Positions 36,179 to 47,270 of a stretch of 64,000 bases of DNA are shown piece by piece (position 1 is the stretch's first letter; every line of letters starts with the position of its first letter). Source of the stretch: Deinandra increscens subsp. villosa (lineage: Eukaryota; Streptophyta; Magnoliopsida; Asterales; Asteraceae); NCBI GenBank assembly GCA_039602395.1, contig JBCNJP010000006.1, positions 57,782,429 to 57,846,428 on the forward strand, in the 5' to 3' direction. The notes beneath the pieces were generated by a model, which saw only the letters and a program-made list of their open reading frames with translations, made no database searches and was not told where the DNA came from. Both the position numbers and the translations under genes were made by a program.

Positions 36179-38655
36179 GAGACACTTGGCTAGACACTTG
36201 GCACTACACCTTTCTTGAAAGAGTTCCAAGTAATCATGGCTAGGGCTAGGTAATCATTAGAGTTGGAGAATAAAATCATACACACACCTCCCCACCCCCC
36301 ATATCTCACGCCACCCTCCTCCCTCTCTCCCCTCCCCTTTCGGCCGTATACCCCCCCCCCCCCCTCTCTCTCTCTCTTCTTCATCGTAAATCATCATCAT
36401 CATCATCAAGCCTTCAAAAACTCAAGGATTTCCAAGGTTTGTTGATTAAAGCTCAAGGATTCAAGCAAGGGTTTATCATTTCCTTCATCTTTCTTCAAAA
36501 ACCCAAGTATGAAGCTTTCTCTCTACTCTCTCTTTAGAATTCTTAAGCTTGAACTTGAACTTTGATCCTCCAAAGCTTAAATGATAATGATTCTCACAAG
36601 ATGAAGATTTTTAATCCTTAAAACAAGTAAATCGATTTGCATGCATGGGTTTAGATCAATGGGCAATGTTGATGAACTCATAATCTCATCCTAAAAACCC
36701 CATAAGAAATCTTAATGTTTTGAGATTCAAATCTTGTTCTAGTTTGAAAGATTGAAGTAAATAGATGAAAAATATATGCATATGTGTGTATATCGTGAAT
36801 GTATATATATATATATGCATGCATGTGTCGAAAATATACATATGTATATGTATATGCATGTATGTGGAAATGTATGTATATGTGAGAGTGTTATGGGTTT
36901 TGGAAGATTAATCTCTTAGATTAAATCTTTAGCATATGAATGTGTATGAAGATTATGCATATAGATGAATACATGCATGTGTGTGAGTCGAAAAATGTGT
37001 ATATATATACATGCATGTATACGTAAGTATATGTATATATGTATGCATGATGGGTTTTATCTTTCTTCTAGATACATAGATGCATGTATGGATGATTAAG
37101 TGAAAAGTGTACATATGCATACATACATATGTATGTCGTGGATGTATATGTATATATGTATATACAATGGAGTAAAACACAAAAATAATTATTACCTATA
37201 ACCTAGGAAAAGATAACCTATTTTTCAAAAAGTGTTCTTTAGTTATAATTAATAAAATAGTCATAAAATCAATTTTAAATAAATAACATAAAAATTCTGG
37301 AGATAATAACTATATATATGTATATACTTTAGAAAAATAGAAGAGATTTGATAAAATGGATTAATATAATTTATATTACAAAATTAGTTATAAAAACGTC
37401 AAAAATCGGCTTAAAACGTGATTTCGAGTACTTATAAATTCTTAACAGCAATAAAAATATATTTTTATGAGAAAATTATTTTTAAAAGTTATATAAATAT
37501 ACATCTAAGAATATGTAATTGTGTCGGGTTAAACTATGTCGTAAAAAGCCAAAAAACGTCACATTTGACTTAAAAATTATAAACTATTTTTGTAAAATTC
37601 CAAAAATATATATATGATTAATAAACATGTTAAGATATATCGGTGGACACGGTTAATCGGGTTGCTCGTTGAGTCACCAACGGATCGTTAAAAATATATA
37701 AAAATGATAATTGGAATCATTATCAAGTCATGTAAGTTGGAGGATCAACTTACCCGTTAAAACGACTTGGAATTATTACATGTCCCTTATGAATTATTTA
37801 GGGCTTTGTATTGACGGTTAAAGTTCAATCTACAAGATAGCATTGTGAGTTTCCATAGCCCCACTTTTACTATTTTAACGTTTTGGGGGAAAATATGCCT
37901 GGTTTATTTATTTGATATAATTAAAGATGGCATGAATCTTATAAGTGACATGTGATGACCTTGAGTTTGGTTTAAAATTTGTCCCTCGCTGTTTATTTAT
38001 TTATGCCATAATCATTAGCTCCGGTAAAGGAGCCGCTGTTTATATTGATAGATCTATCGGGTGTGACAACCCGCCCCTGGTCAGTCGCGCTGGTCGGATT
38101 CTAGATTGGGGTAATATAAATAGAAAGGGGCGTGTGGATGTTTTGGTTTGATTATGGGCTCAATGGTTAGATCACTATCGTAAATCTAGTTAATTTACGT
38201 TAAGTCATTATAAGGGATATTGCATAATAATTATGTCATTGGTATTTATTAACACCGGTTGAGGTGTTGGATTATTTATTCCGGGAGTATGGCTCGCCAA
38301 GTGTTTTATTTAAAAACTCTATGGAACTCACCAGCTTTATGTTGACCGATTTTATTTTTGGGCATATTTTCAGGGTAATGTATAACGATCATGGATGAGG
38401 GCAAGTGCTGGCTGGACTGGCATTAAAGTTGGCTTGTTTGGGACCGTTTGAGTACTATGAATATCGTTTTTAAATAAACTTTTGTTTGTAATAATGGTAC
38501 CATGGAATAAATAAAGACTTTTAAAAAATAATTTTCTTAACTCAAGTTTATACAACCAACAAATTTTAAATTAACGCTTAGTCTATTAAAACAATTACCA
38601 ACTTCCGTTACCACCACCGCAAACATTTTTCCGCTGCGATTTTCGGGGTGTCACA
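35782..38655 (+). repeat. Left LTR of the chromovirus
   Basis: Contains a (TA)n tract (36131-36176), a C14 run (36351-36364) before a CT-rich stretch, and long ATGTATATG-type repeats around 36780-37160. The stretch GACACTTGGCTAGACACTTGG is a short duplication absent from the right LTR. A 68-codon frame at 37945-38151 is shared with the right LTR but is probably fortuitous. Confidence 0.93.
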
Positions 38656-38832
38656 GAAGTTGGTATCAGAGCCAACGGTTGTAGTGAACTAGTGAAACTA
38701 GTCTACAACGAAAAAGTATTCCAACACTTGCCATCCTTGAGGTAAAAATTGTTTGATTATTAAATCTTTATTTTAATTATGACTAAGCAGACTTGTACGG
38801 ATATTCGTATGTTATAGATACCAGGTTTCGAT

Positions 38833-39555
38833 ATGTTGGGATTAGGTGCAGGTTGTGACTGTCAGAACAACCAGCACAACGGTTGGATATTTGATGACAG
38901 TGATGAGGAGATGATTGATGCGCCGCCTGGAGTCACTATACCGAGTGCTCTTATTGTTGAGAGGCCACGCCGATACGGTTTGGTCTACTCACGGAGACGG
39001 CACCGAGGGACTCCAGCTGGCACTGCTGTTGGTGCTGGCGTTGTAGCAGGTTTAGGTGAGGAGCAGGTGGATGGGGTGACATGTCCTGCTGTTCCAGTAG
39101 TTGTGGATGCGGTGGTATCCACATTTGAGCGGGGTGAGTCTTCCCGAGGCCCAGCCTCTGAGACTCCCGATTTTAGGTTGGGGCTGCTGATGGTCCGATA
39201 TGCGGAGTTGCGGGACCGTACCTCCTCTTTGGAGGAGAGGATCCCAGTTATTGATGAGTTGGTGGCAGACACCAAGTACCTGTCAGGTTTGTTTGATATT
39301 CAGTATTTGATCAACCAGGGGTTGATCGACAGAGTGCTAGGTCAGGAGCTATGGGCGATGGAGCAGCAACACGTTCAGGACACGCTGCACCATCGGACAA
39401 GCGCCGTTGAGGCGAGTGTGGCAACGACCTATCAGACAACTGCTATTGCCCGTGGACAGGCAGACACTGCCATGGCACTGGTAGATGCTTGTTTGACCAT
39501 GTTGTCGCAGATATTGATTTCTGGTGGAGGCGGTAGTGGTGGACCTCATCACTAG
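38833..39555 (+). CDS. Extra ORF upstream of gag in the chromovirus
   Basis: An uninterrupted 240-residue frame on the sense strand between primer site and gag, in an element whose gag-pol is broken several times. It starts MLGLGAGCDCQNN, has an acidic patch (DDSDEEMIDAPP), an arginine-rich patch (RPRRYGLVYSRRRHR), a helical middle with heptad-like spacing (about residues 130-215) and a glycine-rich end (GGGGSGG). It is not gag, protease, RT or integrase by any motif visible here. It could be a gag-like or accessory protein of this family, or a captured sequence. Its intact state hints at selection or at chance survival. Confidence 0.55.
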   Translation: MLGLGAGCDCQNNQHNGWIFDDSDEEMIDAPPGVTIPSALIVERPRRYGLVYSRRRHRGTPAGTAVGAGVVAGLGEEQVDGVTCPAVPVVVDAVVSTFERGESSRGPASETPDFRLGLLMVRYAELRDRTSSLEERIPVIDELVADTKYLSGLFDIQYLINQGLIDRVLGQELWAMEQQHVQDTLHHRTSAVEASVATTYQTTAIARGQADTAMALVDACLTMLSQILISGGGGSGGPHH

Positions 39556-39841
39556 ATTACTTGTTGGATGCACCATTATTTTTGGAAGAAATTAACACTG
39601 ACAATTAGTCATAGATTGACAATTTTTTATTTTGCTTGTAATTCAGTGTAATTTCCTTAAAACTTATTAACTATGGATGATATTATGATTATGGTTATTG
39701 GAATGTTTGATTATGGATTGTGCAATTGTATTATGATTGATGTTTGTCTTCCTATTGTAATGGATATGGTGTATATTGTTGATGTTTAACTTCCTATTTC
39801 TAAATTGTCATTGATGTTGTGCATAGAAGTTATTCACAACT

Positions 39842-41016
39842 ATGGATGGACGCGGTCGTGGACATGGTCGAGGTTTTAACCTTCCCACCACTATGGCCAA
39901 ATTAACTGATCTAATAGCCGAACATGTAAATGCCGCTATTGGTCATATCAATGAACAAAACATCAACCAGGGTCTTGGCAGAGGTTTAGGAGGGGCATCA
40001 CCTATAGGCCAACCAGCCGCAGTCATTGGATGCTCTTATAAGACATTCCAGGGGTGTCAACCAAAAACATTCACTGGGAGTGAAGGACCACTCGAGATTA
40101 TTCGATGGATCGAGAAAATGGAGTCCGTAATTGCGATCAGCAACTGCGCGGAAAACCAAATCGTGAAATATTCAACATGTTCATTTTTTTGATGGCGCCT
40201 TGTCATGGTGGAATGCCCAGCGACAGATTCTCGGAGAGGCGGCAGCATATGGAATGTCTTGGAACGAATTGAAGGAGAAGATGTTGAAGGAGTATTGCCC
40301 ACGGACGGAAGTACAGAAGCTAGAGACAGAGTTTTGGAACTTGTCAATGGTTGGAGCGGACGTTAAAACATACACGACTCGCTTCAATGATTTAGCAAAG
40401 CTGGTACCACGGCTTGTAACTCCAGATTATGTTCGGATCGAGAGGTATATTTGGGGTCTGGCACCTCAAATTAGGGGAATGGTTACCTCCGCTAACCCGG
40501 CAACTATTGGCAGTGCCATTACTCTAGCCCACTCTTTAACTGATGATGCTGTGAGAGCAGGTTTATTAGGAGGAAAGACGCCAATGGGGTCTGTTCCCAA
40601 GAATATTGATGATGGAAAGACGCCAATCGGGGAACAACGATGATCAGAGGAAGTCGAACCCAAAGTCTCATAAGGCATATGCAGCAAACTCCTTAGAAGA
40701 GAAGAAGCAGTCTGACTCGTACCCACATTGCGAAACATGTGGATATCCTCACAAAGGGTCATGTCGATACTGTACTAAGTGCAGTCGTTACGGTCATGTC
40801 ACTCCTTATTTTCGATCAAAGACCGGAGAGAAAGGTACCAGTTCTAGCCGTAAATGTTACGAGTGTGGAGCTACTGATCATTTTAGGAGGGAGTGTCCCA
40901 AGCTAAATAATCAAGGCGCGAGAGGAAGGGCGTTCGAGATGAACGCAAAAGAAGCCCAGGAAGAACCATCCGTTATGGCCGGTACGTTTCTCGTAAACAA
41001 TAAATACGCCTCTGTG
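39842..41016 (+). pseudogene. Chromovirus gag, frame-broken
   Basis: Starts MDGRGRGHGRGFNLPTT, an RG-rich N-terminus. The gag core runs from about 40040 (TFTGSEGPLEIIRWIEKME) to 40540 (WWNAQRQILGE, ATIGSAITLAHSL). The nucleocapsid part at 40730-40910 has two zinc-knuckle-like sites; the second is a full C-x2-C-x4-H-x4-C (CYECGATDHFRREC), while the first ends in F instead of C. The frame is lost at a T7 run near 40186 and again near 40600-40640. Gag would package the RNA into particles in the cytoplasm. Confidence 0.85.
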
Positions 41017-44000
41017 TTAATTTGATACGGGTGCTGATTTAAGCTTTATTTCTAAAGAGTTTGAACCGTTACTTGGCATTAAACCTAGTAAGTTAAGAAA
41101 TAAGTACATCATAGAAATAACCAATGGAAGGAAAATTGAGGCAGATACTGTAATTAAAGGATGTACTATAAACATCGAGAACCACTCTTTTTGTATTGAC
41201 CTTTTACCCGTGGACCTTGGAAGCTTCGACATTGTAATTGGAATGGATTGGTTATCCAAAAATCACGCTGAAGTGATATGCTTTGAGAAGATTGTTCGCA
41301 TACCAATTGCCAATAAGGAAGTATTAACCATTCGGGGAGAAAAGCGAGATCCTACTTTGAAGATTATTAGCGTCGTGAAGGCTAGAAAGTACTTGCAGGA
41401 AGGTTATCCATCATTTTTAATTACGGAAATAGACGTAAAGGATGCAGAGCAAAGGATTGAATATATACCAGTAGTAAGAGACTATCCGGAAGTCTTTCCT
41501 GAGGAACTACCTGGTATACCATCTGAACGTCAAGTCAAATTCAAGATTGATTTAGTGCCTAGGGCAGCTCCTATTGCCCGATCACCTTATCGATTGACAC
41601 CATCAGAAATGAAGGAATTAGCCCAACAACTGCAAGAACTTCTTGAAAAGGGATTTATAAGACCGAGTTTCTCACCTTGGGGAGCGCCAGTCTTATTCGT
41701 GAAAAAGAAAGATGGGTCTTTCCGTATGTGTATCGATTATCGTGAGCTGAACAAAATCACCATCAAAAATCAATACCCCCTTCCTAGAATTGATGATTTA
41801 TTTGATCAACTCCAGGGGTCTAGCTTCTACTCGAAGATAGATCTGAGATCCGGATATCATCAACTGCTTGTGGCAGAGGAAGATGTACCGAAGACTGCCT
41901 TTCGTACTCGTTATGGTCATTACGAGTTTGTGGTTATGCCATTTGGGCTAACTAATGTTCCTGTGGTGTTCATGGATCTCATGAACAGAGTATGTAAACC
42001 CTATTTGGACAAATTCGTGATAGTGTTTATCGACGATATACTTGTTTACTCACGAACCAAGGAGGAGCATGAGGAACACTTGAGATTAATTCCTAAAAAT
42101 GTTAAAGAAAGAGAAACTTTATGCTAAGTTCTCGAAGTGTGAATTTTGGCTGAGAGAAGTCCAATTTTTGGGACATGTTATTAATGAAAGCGGCATTCAT
42201 GTGGATCCGGCGAAGATCGAAGCAATCAAGAATTGGAATGCACCACAATCGCCAACTGAAGTCCGTCAATTTTTAGGGTTAGCCGGTTACTTTCGAAGGT
42301 TTATTGAAAATTTCTCGCGTATAGCTCAACCGTTAACCTTATTAACACAGAAAGAATACAAAATACGTATGGACGGAGAGTCAAGAGAATGCCTTTCAAT
42401 GTTTGAAGCAGAAGTTGTGCAGTGCTCCTATTTTATCCCTTCCAGAAGGAAGCGATGGGTTCGTAGTTTACTGCGATGCATCTAGATTGGGTTTTGGGTG
42501 TGTGTTAATGCAAAAAGACAAAGTTATCGCCTACGCATCTAGACAGCTCAAGACGCACGAGAAGAACTACACCACCCATGATCTAGAACTCGGAGCGGTT
42601 GTTTTTGCATTAAAAATCTTGAGACATTATTTGTATGGAACTAAATACACTATCTTTACGGATCATAAGAGTCTTCAGCATATCTTCGATCAAAAAGAGC
42701 TTAATATGCGTCAACGTCGTTGGGTGGAACTTCTAAACGACTATGATTGTGATATTCGATATCACCCTGGTAAGGCTAATGTGGTAGCCGACGCATTAAG
42801 CAGGAAGGACAGGGATAAGCCAAGGCGAGTAAGGGCCATGGAGATGACGATTCAATACGATCTTATTTCGCACATTCATAGAGCTCAGGAGGAAGCACTT
42901 AAAGATATAAATTTGAAAAATGAGGAACTCCGAGGAATGGATTAAAGATTTGGCCTTAACCAACGATGTCAGATATTTTATGGGTCGAATTTGGGTACCG
43001 CTCTTGGGAAAGCTACGTGAGTTGATTTTGGATGAAGCTCACAAATCTAAGTACTCCATCCACCCAGGTTCTGACAAGATGTATAAAGATGTCAAGAAAC
43101 ATTATTGGTGGCCAAACATGAAACGCGACATAGCGACTTACGTAAGTAAGTGCTCTACCTGTGCCAGAGTAAAGGCGGAGCACCAAAAACCTTCTGGTTT
43201 GCTTACACAACCTGAAATCCCACAATGGAAATGGGAACGAATCGCTATGGATTTCATCACCAAATCACCTCGAACATCACGTAATCATGACACCATCTGG
43301 GTAATCATTGATCGTCTGACTAAATCAGCTCATTTCATTCCAATTAAGGAGACGGATTCAATGAAGAAGCTCGCTAAGATATATATCAAGGAGGTTGCAT
43401 CTCATCATGGTGTGCCAGTTTCTATTATTTCAGACAGGGATGGACGATTCACATCACGATTTTGGCGATCTCTACATAAAGCATTGGGCACCAAATTGGA
43501 TTTAAGCACGGCATATCATCCACAAACAGATGGTCAGAGTGAAAGGTCCATTCAGACGCTTGAGGATATGCTTAGAGCATGTGTGATCGATTTTGGTGGA
43601 AGTTGGGACACTCATCTACCGTTAGCGGAGTTCTCATATAACAATAGTTATCATGCTAGCATTAAGGCTACACCATTCGAAGCTTTATACAGTAGAAAGT
43701 GTCGATCTCCTCTCTGTTGGGCAGAAATTGGAGAAAATGAACTAACTGGTCCTGAGATCATCCAGGAAACGACCGAGCAAAGTGTCAAAAATCAAGAGTC
43801 GTTTGGAAACTGCCAGGGCTAGGCAGAAGAGTTATGCTGACAACGGAAGGAAACCATTGGAGTTTAAGGTTGGGGACAGAGTGGTTTTGAAGGTCTCGCC
43901 TTGGAAAGGCGTTATTAGATTCGGTAAGCAAGGAAAGCTCAATCCCCGATATATTGGACCGTTTGAAATTCTCCAACGAGTGGGTTCTGTTGCTTATCGT

Positions 44001-44324
44001 CTGAAGCTGCCAGATAGACTCAGTGGCGTCCACGATGTATTCCATGTATCTAACTTAAGGAAATGTCTTTCCGATGAGACGCTGATCATACCGTCAAAGG
44101 AGATACGAATTGATAACAAACTGAACTTTACTGAAGAACCAGTTGAGATTGAAGACTCGAAAGTGCAGAAACAACGACGTAGTAAGATCAGGCTAGTTAA
44201 AGTTAGATGGAACTCGAAGCGCGGGCCTGAGTATACCTGGGAGCGAGCTGACCAAATGCAGAAGAAATACCCTCATCTGTTTTCGCCCGGTAAGAATTCG
44301 AAAATTTCGGAACGAAATTTCTAA
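41017..44324 (+). pseudogene. Chromovirus pol: protease, RT, RNase H, integrase, chromodomain
   Basis: The protease has DTGA near 41028. The RT has the FIDDILVY catalytic box near 42026, and its other core motifs are well kept (KKKDGSFRMCIDYRELN). RNase H starts VVYCDAS near 42460. Integrase has the H/C zinc-binding region (43035-43165) and the catalytic D (MDF near 43245), D (SDRDG near 43430) and E (SERS near 43540). The C-terminal part holds the GPFEIL segment and a chromodomain-like end (PEYTWERADQMQ, about 44225-44265), which places it in the Tekay/Del group. The frame shifts near 41025, 42092, 42350, 42930 and 43790. Domains are otherwise clean. As written it cannot give one polyprotein. 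Confidence 0.92.
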
Positions 44325-44337
44325 TAGGAGGGGTGAC

Positions 44338-44682
44338 TGTGAAATCTGACGTTTTCAGGTTAGAATACCGTACTACAAGTCATAATTTAATAAAAATAAA
44401 TATTATTTTATAAAAAGTTTAATGCCGTCATTTGAAAAATATTTCGTTAACAAATGTTGGTGACAACTCGAGTTATGATCAACCCGGTATCCACCAAAAA
44501 GAAATAGAACATCTATAAAAATAACTGGTAAATCAAGTATGGCGAAAATTATTTTGGATTATACCATTGCGAGCGTAATTTAATTCCATTAATTTTCATA
44601 TAATTACTTTTACGTTTAGGGTCGAAAAATTTACCAGTTATACCCCGATATACCAGTATTATACCTGCTAATTCCCCTAACT

Positions 44683-44732
<50 letters not shown>

Positions 44733-47236
44733 GAGACACTTGGCACTACACCTTTCTTGAAAGAGTTCCAAGTAATCATGGCTAGGGCTAGGTAATCATT
44801 AGAGTTGGAGATTAAAACCATACACACACACCTCCCTACCCCCCCCCCCCATATCTCACACCACTCTCCTCCCTCTCTCCCCTCCCCTTTTCGGCCGTAA
44901 CCCCCCCCCCCCCCCTCTCTCTCTTCTTCATCGTAAATCATCATCATCATCATCAAGCCTTCAAAAACTCAAGGATTTCCAAGGTTTGTTGATCAAAGCT
45001 AAAGGATTAAAGCAAGGGTTTATCATTTCCTTCATCTTTATTCAAAAACCCAAGTATGAAGCTTTCTCTTTCTACTCTCTCTCTAGAATTCTTGAAGCTT
45101 GAACTTGAACTTTGATCCTCCAAATCTTAAATGATAATGATTCTCACAAGATGAAGAGTTTTAATCCTTAAAACAAGTAAATCGGTTTGCATGCATGGGT
45201 TTGGATCAATGGGTAATGTTGATGAACACATAATCTCATCCTAAAAACCCCATAAGAAATCTTAATGTTTTGAGATTCAAATCTTGTTCTAGTTTGAAAG
45301 ATTGAAGTAAATAGATGAAAAAGATATGCATATGTGTGTATATCATGAATGTATATATATATATATATATATATATATGCATGCATGTGTCAAAAATATA
45401 TCATATGTATATGTATATGCATGTATGTCGAAATGTATGTATATGTGAGAGTGTTATGGGTTTTGGAAGATTAATCTCTTAGATTAAATCTTTAGCATAT
45501 GAATGTGTATGAAGATTATGAATATAGATGAATACATGCATGTGTGTGAGTCGAAAAATGTGTATATATATATACATGCATGTATACGTAAGTATATGTA
45601 TATATGTATGCATGATGGGTTTTATCTTTCTTCTAGATACATAGATGCATGTATGGATGATTAAGTGAAAAGTGTACATATGCATACATACATATGTATG
45701 TCGTGGATGTATATGTATATATGTATATACAATGGAGTAAAACATAAAAATAATTATTACCTATAACCTAGGAAAAGATAACCTATTTTTCAAAAAGTGT
45801 TCTTTAGTCATAATTAATAAAATAGTCATAAAATCAATTTTAAAATAAATAACATAAAAATTATGGAATAATAACTATATATATGTATATACTTTAGAAA
45901 AATAAAAGAGATTTGATAAAATGGATTAATAAAAGAGATTTGATAAAATGGACTAATATAAAAGACGATTTGATAAAATCGGATTAATAACTATATATAT
46001 GTATATACTTATAAATTCTTAACAGCAATAAAAATATATTTTTATGAGAAAAATTATTTTTAAAAGTTATATAAATATACATCTAAGAATATGTAATTGT
46101 GTCGGGTTAAACTATGTCGTAAAAAGCCGAAAAATGTCACATTTGACTTAAAAATTGTAAACTGTTTTTGTAAAATTCCAAAAAAATATATATATGATTA
46201 ATAAACATGTTAAGATATATCGGTGGATACGGTTAATCGGGTTGCTCGTTGAGTCACCAACGGATCGTTAAAAATATATAAAAATGATAATTGGATTCAT
46301 TATCAAGTCAAGTAAGTTGGAGGATCAACTTACCCGTTAAAACGACTTGAAATTCTTACATGTCCCTTATGAATTATTTAGGGATTTGTATTGACGGTTA
46401 AAGTTCAATCTACGAGATATCACTGTGAGTTTCCATAGCCCCACTTTTACTATTTTAACGTTTTGGGGGAAAATATGCCTGGTTTATTTATTTGATATAA
46501 TTAAAGATGGCATGAATCTTATAAGTGACATGTGATGACCTTGAGTTTGGTTTAAAATTTGTCCCTCGCTGTTTATTTATTTATGCCATAATCATTAGCT
46601 CCGGTAACGGGGCCGCTGTTTATATTGATAGATCTATCGGGTGTGACAACCCGCCCCTGGTCAGTCGCGCTGGTCGGATTCTAGATTGGGGTAATATAAA
46701 TAGAAAGGGGCGTGTGGATGTTTTGGTTTGATTATGGGCTCAATGGTTAGATCACTATCGTAAATCTAGCTAATTTACGTTAAGTCATTATAAGGGATAT
46801 TGCATGATAATTATGTCATTGGTATTTATTAACACCGGTTGAGGTGTTGGATTATTTATTCCGGGAGCATGGCTCACCGAGTGTTTTATTTAAAAACTCT
46901 ATGGAACTCACCAGCTTTATGCTGACCGATTTTATTTTTGGGCATATTTTCAGGGTAATGTATAACGATCATGGATGAGGGCAAGTGCTGGCTGGACTGG
47001 CGTTAAAGTTGGCTTGTTTGGGACCGCTTGAGTATTATGAATATCGTTTTTAAATAAACTTTTGTTTGTAATAATGGTACCATGGAATAAATAAAGACTT
47101 TTGAAAAATAATTTTCTTAACTCAAGTTTATACGACCAACAAATTTTAAATTAACGCTTAGTCTATTAAAACAATTACCAACTTCCGTTACCATCACCGC
47201 AAACGTTTCTTCCGCTGCGACTTTCGGGGTGTCACA
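44338..47236 (+). repeat. Right LTR of the chromovirus
   Basis: Collinear with the left LTR except for longer (TA)n tracts, C12 and C15 runs (44839-44850 and 44901-44915), and a rearranged patch at 45895-46010. There, units AAAAGAGATTTGATAAAATGGA are repeated, and a segment present in the left LTR (around 37370-37430) is missing. Confidence 0.93.
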
Positions 47237-47270
47237 GATGTCACTCAGGCGCAAGATAGCCTTGGATGAT
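47237..47270 (-). mobile_element. U3 piece of the decayed Ty3 LTR
   Basis: Begins with the chromovirus target duplication GATGT and ends with ATGAT, the Copia-type target site. Its minus strand equals the flank found at 9765-9791. It links the decayed element on this contig with contig A. Confidence 0.65.

Larger units (their letters stand above)
35782..47236 (+). mobile_element. Full-length Ty3 chromovirus (Tekay-like), 11.5 kb
   Basis: The left LTR is 35782-38655 (2874 bp) and the right LTR 44338-47236 (2899 bp), both from TGTGA(C/A)ATCTGACG to GGGGTGTCACA. The target duplication GATGT is perfect (35777-35781 and 47237-47241). A primer site TTGGTATCAGAGCCAACGG (about 38660-38678) matches Met-tRNA, and a purine tract GGAGGGG precedes the right LTR. 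The order inside is an extra ORF, gag, protease, RT, RNase H, integrase, chromodomain-like tail. About six substitutions occur in the first 300 bp of the LTR pair counted by eye, so the insertion is fairly young. It sits in the LTR of the decayed Ty3 element. Confidence 0.95.

Noticed and set aside
36131..37180. Minus-strand frames of Y, I, H and T repeats
   Set aside because: They come from (TA)n and ATGTATATG simple repeats in the LTR, not from a protein gene.
37945..38151. 68-residue frame conserved in both chromovirus LTRs
   Set aside because: Both LTRs derive from one template, so sharing the frame is expected. The peptide resembles nothing and runs through ordinary LTR sequence.
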